Positions 21,262-27,256 of a DNA stretch of 27,256 nucleotides are shown here, piece after piece. The notes beneath the pieces were generated by a model. It was given only the letters and a program-made list of their open reading frames with translations, was not told the DNA's origin and did not search any database. Numbering within the stretch: the first letter of the stretch is position 1; every line of letters begins with the position of its first letter. Source of the DNA: an uncultured Enterobacteriaceae bacterium (GTDB lineage: Bacteria > Pseudomonadota > Gammaproteobacteria > Enterobacterales > Enterobacteriaceae); contig CAKZHC010000036.1 of NCBI GenBank assembly GCA_936920625.1, positions 1 to 27,256 of the forward strand. Reading direction: 5' to 3'. Position numbers and translations under genes: made by a program.

Positions 21262-22251
21262 TGGAAGTCTGGACCTCGATTGACAGTTAGTGTTTTCTAA
21301 CTGTATCAGGAGGTCTTAGTATGTTAAATGTGAAAGCCAGACAGGATATCGCCCGTAAACTCAGGGTTCTCAGTTATGCCAAAAGCTGTGGTAATGTTGC
21401 GAAAACCTGCCGTTATTTTGGGATTGCGAGGCAGACTTTTTATTCATGGAAAATGACATTTGAACGTCATGGTGAACAGGGGCTAATCAACATGCCCGGA
21501 AAATCCAAAATTACGTATACCTGCCGATATTGAAAAGCAAATCATTTATTTACGTACTACTTATCACTTTGGGCCTGAAAAAATAGCCTGGTATCTGCAA
21601 CGTTTCCACGACATCAAAGTATCGCGAACGGGATGCTATTATGTTCTGGTCCGTCACGAATGTAATCGCCTGCCTCAAAACTGTCGTAAACGCTCAATGC
21701 CATCGTTTAAACGTTATCAGAAGCAGGTGCCCGGGCATCATGTTCAGGTTGATGTAAAGTTTCTGTTTTTTAAAGCAGCAGATGGCTCCAGAGTGAAACG
21801 CTTTCAGTATACCGCAATAGATGATGCGACCCGAATCAGGGCACTAAAAATATACGACCGCCATACTCAGGCAAATGCGATTGATTTTGTCAATTATGTC
21901 GTCGAAAAATTCCCGTTCCGGATAAAAACCATCAGAACCGATAATGGCCATGAGTTTCAGGCAAAATTCAACTGGCACCTTCGGGATATTGGACTGGAAC
22001 ACGTCTATATAAAACCAGCAACACCCAGGCTGAATGGTAAGGTTGAACGCTCTCACCGTACCGATAAACAGGAATTTTACCAATTGATTGACTACAAGGA
22101 TGACGTAGATTTACGCACCAAACTCAAAGAATGGGAAGCATTTTATAATTATCATCGCCCTCATTCAGCCCATCGTGGAAAAACACCATGGGAAGTGTTA
22201 AAAATGAAACTGGAATTCTAATATGCCTGTCTCTCGAGGTTCTGAACAACA
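21262..22251 (+). mobile_element. IS481-family insertion sequence
   Basis: Imperfect 25-bp inverted repeats, matching at 17 positions, lie at 21262-21286 and 22227-22251 and share ACCTCGA-nn-GACAG. They enclose a 990-bp unit with one transposase gene, the normal size for IS481 elements. I saw no convincing target duplication, so the outer bases are uncertain. Confidence 0.72.
21321..22221 (+). pseudogene. IS481-family transposase, frameshifted
   Basis: The first frame encodes an N-terminal helix-turn-helix (MLNVKARQDIARKLRVL, CRYFGIARQTFYSWK) and breaks after GEQGLIN. The next frame continues PENPKLRIPADIEKQII, then the DDE domain with HHVQVDVKFLFF, YTAIDDATRIRAL, IRTDNGHEF and LNGKVERSHRTDKQEFY, ending at 22221. 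The break lies at about 21490-21500. Compared with the usual GLINSKPCPENPKLR of the family, eight bases appear to be missing. IS481 transposases are normally one frame, so this copy is probably inactive. Confidence 0.85.
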
Positions 22252-22401
22252 CAGGAGTCAGCTTTTCGCTCAGAACAAACGCAGAACAGCAGCTACTGCT
22301 ACCTGAACGGCGTTAAATATTCTCAGGGATCAGTGTTCGCTGGCCGTATCTGTGATGATAGTTCCGGCAGTGCCGCCTGGCGTCTTTACTCCCATCGCTA
22401 A
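22252..22401 (+). pseudogene. C-terminal gene fragment beside the IS (DUF1496-like)
   Basis: An open frame enters from the IS end and reads SSYCYLNGVKYSQGSVFAG, then RICDDSSGSAAWRLYSHR before a stop at 22399-22401. The CYxxGxxYSxGS pattern resembles the small exported DUF1496 proteins. The start and signal peptide are gone, so it looks like the 3' end of a gene cut by the insertion or its flanking rearrangement. A strong hairpin follows. Confidence 0.4.
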
Positions 22402-22409
22402 TAAGCAAG

Positions 22410-22432
22410 GCTTCCGGGCTTGCCCCGGAAGC
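22410..22432. terminator. GC-rich hairpin after the gene fragment
   Basis: GCTTCCGGG (22410-22418) and CCCGGAAGC (22424-22432) form a perfect 9-bp stem. It follows the fragment's stop by nine bases. A full T tract is lacking (GCTTCCTC follows), so termination would be weak. Confidence 0.5.
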
Positions 22433-22503
22433 GCTTCCTCCAGACATGGATATTGAGCTGCACAATCCATGTTTATCACAACAATCATATTGTTAAAGAG
22501 CAT

Positions 22504-22528
22504 AAAAAAGTCGCCATGAAGGCGACTT
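22504..22528 (-). terminator. Rho-independent terminator, minus strand
   Basis: AAGTCGCC and GGCGACTT frame a five-base loop. Read on the minus strand the stem ends in six to seven T (A run at 22504-22510). It would stop transcripts coming leftwards from the RepA/resolvase chimera or LuxR unit. Confidence 0.75.
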
Positions 22529-22596
22529 AAACGAGCTGGAATCGTGCTTATTTTATTTTTGTAAGTGCCCTGGTGCTGTATTCAGGGTGAATTTTT

Positions 22597-22618
22597 GCAC
22601 TATATAGGCACTATATGC
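22597..22618. promoter_or_regulatory. Tandem GCACTATAT operator-like repeats
   Basis: GCACTATATAG (22597-22607) is followed directly by GCACTATATGC (22608-22618), an 11-bp period that puts both on the same helix face. Ribbon-helix-helix proteins bind such repeats cooperatively, and the next gene encodes one. Confidence 0.5.
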
Positions 22619-22685
22619 AACCACTTTAATCTATCTGACAGCCACATACACTGCTTGCACCTGTAACTGTGTGGAAACGGATGTA

Positions 22686-22871
22686 ATGGCCGAACCCTAT
22701 TTAAAAAATCGCCGACGCTTCACCTCGTCCCTTGATAATCAGCTTGTCCCATTGTTTGACGCGCTAGCGGCCAAAACGCGGATACCTAAAAGCCGCCTGC
22801 TCGATGAAGCTATAGAGGATTTGCTGGTCAAACACGGCGTTCCTGGTAAAAAGGTCGATAGCCAGAATTAA
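22686..22871 (+). CDS. Ribbon-helix-helix DNA-binding protein
   Basis: ATG 22686 gives a 61-residue protein, MAEPYLKNRRRFTSSLDNQL..., with a GGAAACGGA ribosome site upstream; a GTG at 22671 is possible. RRRFTSSLDNQLVPLFDALAAKT gives the strand and helix, and PKSRLLDEAIEDLLVKHG the second helix, the MetJ/Arc-type fold with predicted dimer formation. Similar short proteins occur near plasmid replication and resolvase genes and may act as copy-control or antitoxin-like repressors; no toxin partner is adjacent. It converges on the chimera gene and overlaps it by four bases. Confidence 0.78.
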   Translation: MAEPYLKNRRRFTSSLDNQLVPLFDALAAKTRIPKSRLLDEAIEDLLVKHGVPGKKVDSQN

Positions 22872-23335
22872 CTTTTGCTCACCCGCGTAACCGTCCGTTC
22901 CGATACGCCAGCGAGTCTGGCCGTCTCGCTGATAGATTTCCCCTGGTGCCGCAAAGAACGGATCAGGTCATGCTTATTCTGGTCGGGCATCCGGCCACGA
23001 TAAACCCCCTTCTCTTTGGCTTTCCTTACGCCTTCCTGCTGGCGACGGCGGCGATCTGTATAGTCTTTTCGGGCGATGGCCGCGAGCATATCAAGCATCA
23101 TGCTATTGATGGCCGTCAGCATACTCCGTGTAAATTCATCGCTACCGTGGGGCATTAACGCCGCGTAGCTGGTTGGCAGATCCAGACTGATAATCGCCAG
23201 GTTCTTTTCCTGCATCATTCGCTTCAGCTGCTGCCAGCCTTCATCTGTAAATTCTCCTTGGTTACCACAGTGCTTACGCGCGATCTCATAAATTCTTCTG
23301 TCTATTGCCTTCCGTGTAAGGTGTAAAATCTTCAA
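22868..23335 (-). pseudogene. Chimera of a RepA fragment and a serine-resolvase C-terminal part
   Basis: The frame begins with a RepA piece, RKAIDRRIYEIARKHCGNQ followed by GEFT, which matches the RepA encoded at 26031-26972 (KAIDRRLYEIARKHCGNQ). At about 23265 it switches to a Tn5393/TniR-like resolvase from its mid-catalytic domain on: GWQQLKRMMQEKNLAIISLDL, MLLDMLAAIARKDYTDRRRRQQ, GVYRGRMP and a C-terminal helix-turn-helix. The resolvase lacks its N-terminal catalytic Ser, and the RepA part lacks its own start; only TTG is available. It is a recombination scar, probably non-functional as a recombinase, though its DNA-binding tail is intact. Confidence 0.78.
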
Positions 23336-23377
23336 TCCGAAAATACTTCATTATTCCCCCTATTAAATTGGCATAAC

Positions 23378-23400
23378 CGTCAGAGCACATCGCTCTGACG
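23378..23400 (-). terminator. Hairpin after the luxR-type gene
   Basis: CGTCAGAGC and GCTCTGACG are perfect 9-bp arms around a five-base loop, seven bases past the LuxR stop. There is no T tract on the minus strand, so it may need Rho or may protect the 3' end. Confidence 0.55.
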
Positions 23401-23407
23401 ACGAGTC

Positions 23408-24028
23408 TTAAACGCTAATTACCTGACTACCAAAAGGTATAAATTCAGGAGGAAGGTATTGATTTATGCCGTTAGTGCGGCAATAGATTCTAAATTGCCG
23501 ACAATTATGCACCCCCGATTTTTGATAAATCGATTGCAGGTTGTTTTCTATCGTCCGGTGGGACAAATTAAGTTTTCTGCCAGCTTCTTTGCTACTTAAT
23601 CGCTGTAGTGTAAAAAATATAATCTGGCGCTCTCGCTGACTAAACCGGTTATCTGACTGAATCAGATTAATGGTATAAGGTGACTCACCTTCAATATATT
23701 CAAGCAGCGATAAAAACAGAAAGGGCTGCGCATAAAAAAATGTCCCCTGATAAACGTTCTTTTCATCGAAGCGCGGAAAAAAATCAAACCGCAACGGTTG
23801 AGGCGGTCTTTTGTAACCAGCGGGTAACGTACTCAGCAGCGATAACGGTAATTTCTTATCGCGCATAACCTCTTCGTGTTCATGAACAACATCCAGCACC
23901 TGAGAAGATTCCACCGTCATCCCCAGAATATCCGTCATTTCGGCATTGGTATAAACCTCAGATTCAGCGTCAGTAAAGCCACAGGGGATCGTGAGACTTT
24001 GACAAAATTGCGTGATTGGGCTGTTCAT
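23408..24028 (-). CDS. LuxR-family transcription regulator
   Basis: The 206-residue protein has an N-terminal sensor-like half (about 1-120, PAS-like rather than an acyl-homoserine-lactone domain). The C-terminal LuxR/GerE helix-turn-helix covers about 129-180: FSQRERQIIFFTLQRLSSKE, then AGRKLNLSHRTIENNLQSIY. Its ATG overlaps the stop of the preceding small gene as ATGA, so it is probably expressed from the upstream promoter at 24447-24475 through the leader and terminator. The ligand and targets are unknown. The hairpin at 23378-23400 closes the unit. Confidence 0.83.
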   Translation of the reverse strand: MNSPITQFCQSLTIPCGFTDAESEVYTNAEMTDILGMTVESSQVLDVVHEHEEVMRDKKLPLSLLSTLPAGYKRPPQPLRFDFFPRFDEKNVYQGTFFYAQPFLFLSLLEYIEGESPYTINLIQSDNRFSQRERQIIFFTLQRLSSKEAGRKLNLSHRTIENNLQSIYQKSGVHNCRQFRIYCRTNGINQYLPPEFIPFGSQVISV

Positions 24029-24189
24029 GCAATACCCCCTATTTTCAGAAGGGATTCACGTTGGCGCGGCGTCAAATGACGTGAAATACGCGCAAATTTA
24101 GCGAGTATCGCGGGTCTTGCTCGACAAACACGTTGGCAAAAAATGGGATGCAGATTTTTAGGGCAAGTTTTAAGTGGGGTAGTAGCCAT
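24025..24189 (-). CDS. Small Icd-like protein coupled to luxR
   Basis: ATG 24189 has an excellent ribosome site (GGAGG, eight bases upstream) and gives the 54-residue basic protein MATTPLKTCPKNLHPIFCQR, then VCRARPAILAKFARISRHLT. In satellite-phage-type loci, an Icd-like host cell division inhibitor often begins MAT after an identical kind of leader. Here the C-terminal part differs from the Icd sequences I remember, so function is uncertain. A longer version in the same frame would start with GTG at 24363. The stop overlaps the LuxR start. Confidence 0.55.
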   Translation of the reverse strand: MATTPLKTCPKNLHPIFCQRVCRARPAILAKFARISRHLTPRQRESLLKIGGIA

Positions 24190-24363
24190 GATAGCAACCT
24201 CCAAGGAATAGCTGGAATCGCTACCACCAGAATTGTCACGTTCATGGGTGGTAGCCCAGACAGGGGTGACAAACCGGCTTCCTTGAATACCGGCCATCCC
24301 GAAGGATGCCCTACCTGAGCTACCATTGTTTTTCAATGGTATATCAAGGTGTTTCTGCAACAC
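24190..24363 (-). other. P4-satellite-like Ash/Icd leader (two frames)
   Basis: The same DNA reads in one frame GRASFGMAGIQGSRFVTPV and then ERDNSGGSDSSYS, as in the N-terminal extension of Icd-like proteins. In another frame it reads MVAQVGHPSGWPVFKEAGL, as in the phage Ash family (GHPxGWPV...AG). This dual-frame leader is typical upstream of small regulators in P4-like satellites and prophages. It may be an RNA control region more than a coding one. The Ash-like frame continues to about 24072. Confidence 0.55.
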
Positions 24364-24385
24364 AAAAAAAGACGCTATGGCGTCT
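24363..24385 (-). terminator. Rho-independent terminator in the leader
   Basis: AGACGC-cata-GCGTCT on the minus strand is followed by seven T. It lies about 60-75 nt downstream of the promoter at 24447-24475 and before the Ash/Icd leader. It would produce a short leader RNA unless read through. It also ends transcripts from the repA-rpn-mpg operon. Confidence 0.8.
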
Positions 24386-24446
24386 GTGTCGCCAAGGAAA
24401 GCTACGGGTTGTCACGCCCGGTTAACCATTAAGGGTTAACGTATAA

Positions 24447-24475
24447 ATTATAGCGACTAAGCGGGAAAGCGGCAA
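24447..24475 (-). promoter_or_regulatory. Sigma-70 promoter for the leader RNA/Icd-like/luxR unit
   Basis: On the minus strand TTGCCG (24475-24470) and TATAAT (24452-24447) are separated by exactly 17 bases. The -10 is consensus and the -35 matches at four of six positions. Transcription would start near 24440 and run into the terminator at 24363-24385. Confidence 0.75.
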
Positions 24476-24525
24476 GGATATCTTAATGGAGGTAGGGGTA
24501 TTTTGAGGGTCATACTTAACCCTGT

Positions 24526-25038
24526 TTACATTGACTTAAAACGCCATAATTTATCAGTGCCAGCTTTTATGCCGATTCTCGGTGTGGCAATGTATTCTGG
24601 TCTGGCTGTGGTATCGTAAACACAAAAATTATGCGATTGTGTTAAATCAATCTGGTTATTATTTTTCGTGATAGTTAATTTTTTGCAGAGTTTACCCGGC
24701 CCATTTAAAGAAAAAACTGTGGGTTTATATAAATCGATTCCCCGAATTAAAACCGCCGCCGGAAATCCTTCACACTCGGTTACAATATTCAGACAATGGT
24801 ATATGCCGTAAATAAGATAAACATAGGAAAACCCGGCAGCACCAAACATGACTGCTGTTCGTGGCGTACAACCTCGCGCGGCATGACAGGCCGGATCATC
24901 CTGCCCTATATAGGCTTCAACTTCGTTGATAACACCATAATAGTCAGCAAATTTTAGAACTTTTCCCAACAAATCCTTTGCCACACAAAGCGTATCACGC
25001 TTATAAAATGAGCGAGGTAAAATAGTATTACTTGACAC
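24526..25038 (-). CDS. AAG/MPG-type DNA-3-methyladenine glycosylase
   Basis: This is a 170-residue enzyme of the alkyladenine glycosylase family that removes alkylated or deaminated purines. The active-site motif NEVEAYIGQDDPACHA holds the catalytic Glu41, Tyr43 (which wedges into DNA) and His52. FSYVYLIYGIYHCLNIVTE and NGPGKLCKKL are further family blocks. The start is a GTG at 25038, three bases after the rpn stop, implying coupled translation. E. coli itself has Tag and AlkA, not this family. The enzyme is intact, and at 170 residues slightly short at the C-terminus compared with many homologues. Confidence 0.88.
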   Translation of the reverse strand: MSSNTILPRSFYKRDTLCVAKDLLGKVLKFADYYGVINEVEAYIGQDDPACHAARGCTPRTAVMFGAAGFSYVYLIYGIYHCLNIVTECEGFPAAVLIRGIDLYKPTVFSLNGPGKLCKKLTITKNNNQIDLTQSHNFCVYDTTARPEYIATPRIGIKAGTDKLWRFKSM

Positions 25039-25041
25039 AGA

Positions 25042-25311
25042 TTAATCCATCAGTGCATTAATCTCAGCATCAGACAGCCCCGTGGACATTTTGACAATCG
25101 CCCGATCAACGCCGTTGGCTAAAAGCTGGCGAGCTATTTTAACTGAGGCATTTTTCTCGCCTTTTTGTTCACCAAGCTGGATACCTTCCTCACGACCTTT
25201 AAGAATGCCCTCTTGACGGCCTTTCAAGATGCCCTCTTGACGGCCTTTCAAGATGCCCTTTTCTATGCCTTGTTGCTCGCCCTCTTGCCGTAGCTGCTCT
25301 GCAATAGTCAT
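25042..25311 (-). CDS. Predicted internal RpnS-type antitoxin (in-frame short product of rpn)
   Basis: Within rpn, ATG 25311 is preceded five bases upstream by a near-perfect Shine-Dalgarno (GGGAGG, positions 25322-25317). It would yield an 89-residue protein, MTIAEQLRQEGEQQGIEKG followed by the tetrapeptide repeats and the final helices (GLSDAEINALMD). Published work on E. coli rpn genes shows that an internal start makes a short C-terminal protein (RpnS) that inhibits the full-length nuclease. Position, length and repeat content fit that model. Expression here is predicted from the ribosome site only. Confidence 0.65.
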   Translation of the reverse strand: MTIAEQLRQEGEQQGIEKGILKGRQEGILKGRQEGILKGREEGIQLGEQKGEKNASVKIARQLLANGVDRAIVKMSTGLSDAEINALMD

Positions 25312-26034
25312 CACTGCCTCCCGATAATCAGTCGCTTTTTCCGCAATCTGATGCAAAAATTGCTTTGCATCAGAAGTATTTCCTCGTTCTACAATATAAC
25401 AGATTAATCCTCGAAATAGCTCAGGCTGCAATACCCACTGATTGAGCAAGGACGCTATCTCCTGACTTAATTCCAGCATATCGCGGGTGCGGATATGCTT
25501 CATCACCAGTTCCATCAGGGCAACGTGCCGATGCGTGACAATCTCCTCGTCGGGGATGACCGTCACGTCAACCAGCGGAAACGCCTGCGTATAGACAGAC
25601 TTTGCCAGTTCTGGGTCAGCAAAACAATCCAGACAATGGGTACTGTAGGGATATGGCGAAGTGTTACCCTGATAAAACAGCATCGGGATCACCACTGGCA
25701 AGGTGTCGTTGCCCTGCTCCAGGTGCCGCTGCATGGCGGCGACAGCGTATCTTAGCAACCTGAACGCCATCAGCTTTTCCGGGCGGCTTTGATGCTCGAC
25801 AATGCAATAGACGTAACTATCATGACCCGCTGTGCTCTTCATCGAATACAGCATATCCGAGCACTGGCTGCGCAGGTCTGGCTCAATAAAGCTGCCGGAC
25901 TCCATCGCCAGCGTACTAAAATCACACAATTGTCGAAGTTTTTCCGGTAAATGAATGTGCAGAAAATCCCTTGCGATGGTGATATCACCAAGGAATTTTT
26001 TAAAAAAGGCGTCGTGATGGGATACTTTACTCAT
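25042..26034 (-). CDS. rpn: Rpn-family nuclease (YhgA-like, PD-(D/E)xK)
   Basis: The 330-residue protein starts with the Rpn signature SHHDAFFKKFL. Its PD-(D/E)xK core has Asp60 (QCSDMLYS) and Glu80-x-Gln82 (YCIVEHQSRPEKLMAFRLLRY). VIPMLFYQGNTSPYPYS and later helices follow. Rpn proteins are DNA nucleases linked to RecA-independent recombination and anti-phage activity. The C-terminal part has four-residue units (GILK GRQE, three times, then GREE GIQL GEQK). The ATG overlaps the repA stop (ATGA), so the gene is coupled to replication-initiator translation. An internal start at 25311 is annotated separately. Confidence 0.92.
   Translation of the reverse strand: MSKVSHHDAFFKKFLGDITIARDFLHIHLPEKLRQLCDFSTLAMESGSFIEPDLRSQCSDMLYSMKSTAGHDSYVYCIVEHQSRPEKLMAFRLLRYAVAAMQRHLEQGNDTLPVVIPMLFYQGNTSPYPYSTHCLDCFADPELAKSVYTQAFPLVDVTVIPDEEIVTHRHVALMELVMKHIRTRDMLELSQEIASLLNQWVLQPELFRGLICYIVERGNTSDAKQFLHQIAEKATDYREAVMTIAEQLRQEGEQQGIEKGILKGRQEGILKGRQEGILKGREEGIQLGEQKGEKNASVKIARQLLANGVDRAIVKMSTGLSDAEINALMD
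25201..25260. repeat. 24-bp tandem repeats in rpn
   Basis: A 24-bp unit (on the plus strand reading ATGCCCTCTTGACGGCCTTT with four linking bases) occurs at 25201-25224 and 25225-25248, with a half unit to 25260. It encodes GILKGRQE. Perfect tandem units that keep the frame can expand or contract by slippage and change the number of tetrapeptides. Confidence 0.85.
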
Positions 26035-26972
26035 TTTCTGGCTCTTTTTTCTGCCAGTGAATTTTTTAACTTATAAATCTCTCGTTTGCCTTTTCCCCGT
26101 TGTTGCTCTTTCTCTTCCTGCTCCGGCGTCAGATTGCGATTATTAAAAATCACCATATCCGCTTTGGCATCGTAACGAATACTGTAATCTGGCAAGTCAT
26201 TCGTTTTAGCCAGTTGCTTAATGTTATGTCTGAACATTTTTAACAATGCAGTACTCCCGGTTTTTAGGTGCAGTTTTTCAAGTGATATCGTAAACTCTCC
26301 CTGATTACCACAATGCTTACGGGCTATTTCATAAAGTCTCCGGTCTATCGCTTTGCGGATACGAAAGTAATCGGGACTAATTTTTAGCATTTTATTTTTA
26401 TGCAATGCCTGATAGAGCCAGTCAGGTAAAGTTATCTCAATCATACCAATATCAATATTACCTTTCTTTTCTTCAAGAATTCTCCAGCTATCGATAAGTC
26501 CAAATCCTATTGATTCCTGTTTTTCATCAGAATATACAATGTTCGTCGTTATTCTTGTACCAGCCAACCTTTTTAAAGACTTTTCTAATTCATTATATGT
26601 TCTCCCTCCTATTTCTCTATTCGTAGTCACTAAAAAATCATAAGGTGTAAAACAAATATTTCTGCTTATCTCCTCATTATTATTTATGGCTTCCTGTAGC
26701 TTAGATATACTATAAATCCAAACGTCCTTATCAAAGATTGTCGCCATACCTGATGATGTCGGTTCTACAGTAACGGTTATATTCCCATTTTTATATTTTC
26801 TAGTCTTTGTGTCCCCTCCCTTCATAGCAAAGAAAGGATGCTCCATACTTGCCATTTCATCCCTGAAACTGGAAAGCTCAACCTCATCAGCAATAAAAAA
26901 CTCCAGTTCATGTTTACGTGGGCGTAACGTTCTCAAGTTGCTTACTCTCTGATTAATTGTATGATTTACCAT
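26031..26972 (-). CDS. repA: Plasmid replication initiator RepA (iteron-binding, RPA family)
   Basis: The 313-residue initiator has the usual two-part layout. An N-terminal half has FIADEVELSSFRDEMASMEHPFF and FTPYDFLVTTNREIGG-type winged-helix blocks. A C-terminal half has the signature FRIRKAIDRRLYEIARKHCG followed by NQGEFTISLEKLHLKTGS. It ends in a basic tail (KGKREIYKLKNSLAEKRARK). It would bind the iterons at both ends of the window and open the origin with DnaA. AGGA and GAGG lie before ATG 26972. The inverted repeat at 27007-27040 is a likely autoregulatory operator. The stop overlaps rpn. A related RepA fragment survives at 23270-23335. Confidence 0.92.
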   Translation of the reverse strand: MVNHTINQRVSNLRTLRPRKHELEFFIADEVELSSFRDEMASMEHPFFAMKGGDTKTRKYKNGNITVTVEPTSSGMATIFDKDVWIYSISKLQEAINNNEEISRNICFTPYDFLVTTNREIGGRTYNELEKSLKRLAGTRITTNIVYSDEKQESIGFGLIDSWRILEEKKGNIDIGMIEITLPDWLYQALHKNKMLKISPDYFRIRKAIDRRLYEIARKHCGNQGEFTISLEKLHLKTGSTALLKMFRHNIKQLAKTNDLPDYSIRYDAKADMVIFNNRNLTPEQEEKEQQRGKGKREIYKLKNSLAEKRARK

Positions 26973-27006
26973 AGCCTCAATCCTGCCTTATCAGGGTTGC
27001 TGGTAA

Positions 27007-27040
27007 GAGTCAGTGCTGAGTGACCGCTCAGTGCTGACTC
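27007..27040. promoter_or_regulatory. Inverted repeat upstream of repA (autoregulation operator)
   Basis: GAGTCAG-tg-CTGAG and CTCAG-tg-CTGACTC form a dyad with a six-base centre, 35-68 bp upstream of the repA start. Read on the minus strand it holds two copies of TCAGCACTGA 18 bp apart. Rep proteins of iteron plasmids commonly repress their own promoter at such a dyad. It is also followed by CTCTTTTT on the plus strand, so a terminator role is possible. Confidence 0.6.
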
Positions 27041-27049
27041 GCTCTTTTT

Positions 27050-27256
27050 GGGATTTAAAAACCCATAAAAAACCTCAAAATACTGGGATTTAAAAACCAA
27101 AATACTGGGATTTAAAAACCAAGTCAATGAGCATGATAAAAATCGCATAAGAAATATCCTTTTTATGTGGATAACACAGGTTTCAAACTGGGATTTAAAA
27201 ACCAAAATACTGGGATTTAAAAACTAAATACTGGGATTTAAAAACTAAATACTGGT
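27050..27256. repeat. Replication origin iterons, right cluster, with DnaA box
   Basis: The core GGGATTTAAAAAC starts at 27050, 27085, 27107, 27190, 27212 and 27233, with 21-22-bp spacing inside each group. A perfect DnaA box (TGTGGATAA) lies at 27166-27174 between the groups. The window ends in ...ACTGGT, where the next iteron would begin. With the left cluster this gives nine full iterons. Confidence 0.9.

Noticed and set aside
24072..24326. Ash-like frame as an independent protein-coding gene
   Set aside because: The start of the frame resembles the Ash family, but it has no good ribosome site and its later part overlaps the better supported Icd-like gene, so it is noted only as part of the leader.
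26966..27205. Open frame through the right iteron cluster (minus strand)
   Set aside because: It is made of translated iterons and the repA upstream dyad; repeats and operator explain it.

Overview
The window looks like one complete, circular, self-transmissible plasmid of about 27 kb from an enterobacterial host (Enterobacterales), opened inside its replication origin. Iterons with the core GGGATTTAAAAAC lie at both ends (three at 1-63, six at 27050-27256), with two perfect DnaA boxes, and repA reads leftwards from 26972. The backbone is a P-type (VirB/D4, MPF-T) conjugation system whose gene order resembles IncX/R6K pilX loci. It has a CloDF13-like MOBC relaxase and VirD4-type coupling protein, a ParA/ParG-type partition locus and a serine resolvase with its res site. 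I recognise no antibiotic-resistance gene.

Layout: 1-480 origin and a primosome-assembly-like site; 486-707 small WGR-type gene; 743-1427 res site and resolvase; 1690-2687 centromere, parA and parG-like gene; 2743-5426 relaxase and coupling-protein operon (minus) bounded by inverted repeats; 5427-6078 GC-rich non-coding region full of dyads; 6079-17991 T4SS operon on the minus strand, transcribed virB1, B2, B3/4, B5, eex, B6, B7, B8, B9, B10, orf, B11, cag12-like, trbM-like, orf; 18063-18518 NusG/RfaH-like ActX, separated from the operon by a strong terminator; 18582-18798 IS6-family remnant; 18960-20999 AT-rich four-gene operon (lambda-repressor-like regulator, unknown protein, six-helix VUT/YhhQ-like membrane protein, VOC metalloenzyme); 21262-22251 IS481-family element with a frameshifted transposase; 22686-23335 ribbon-helix-helix gene and a RepA/resolvase chimera; 23408-24475 LuxR regulator behind a P4-satellite-like Ash/Icd leader with its own promoter and terminator; 24526-26972 repA-rpn-mpg operon.

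How it fits together: RepA acts on the iterons and probably represses itself at an inverted repeat upstream of its gene. ParA/ParG and the resolvase keep the plasmid segregating and monomeric. ActX probably lets RNA polymerase read the long T4SS operon past the intervening terminator. The relaxase and coupling protein deliver DNA to the VirB channel, and the Eex lipoprotein blocks redundant entry. Accessory cargo sits between actX and repA. The points most worth a second look are: an Rpn nuclease and an AAG-type DNA glycosylase coupled to repA; an internal start in rpn with a very strong Shine-Dalgarno sequence, as expected for an intragenic RpnS antitoxin; the unassigned AT-rich four-gene operon; a promoter-leader-terminator-Ash/Icd-LuxR module; and a C-terminal tail shared by VirB5 and the entry-exclusion lipoprotein.
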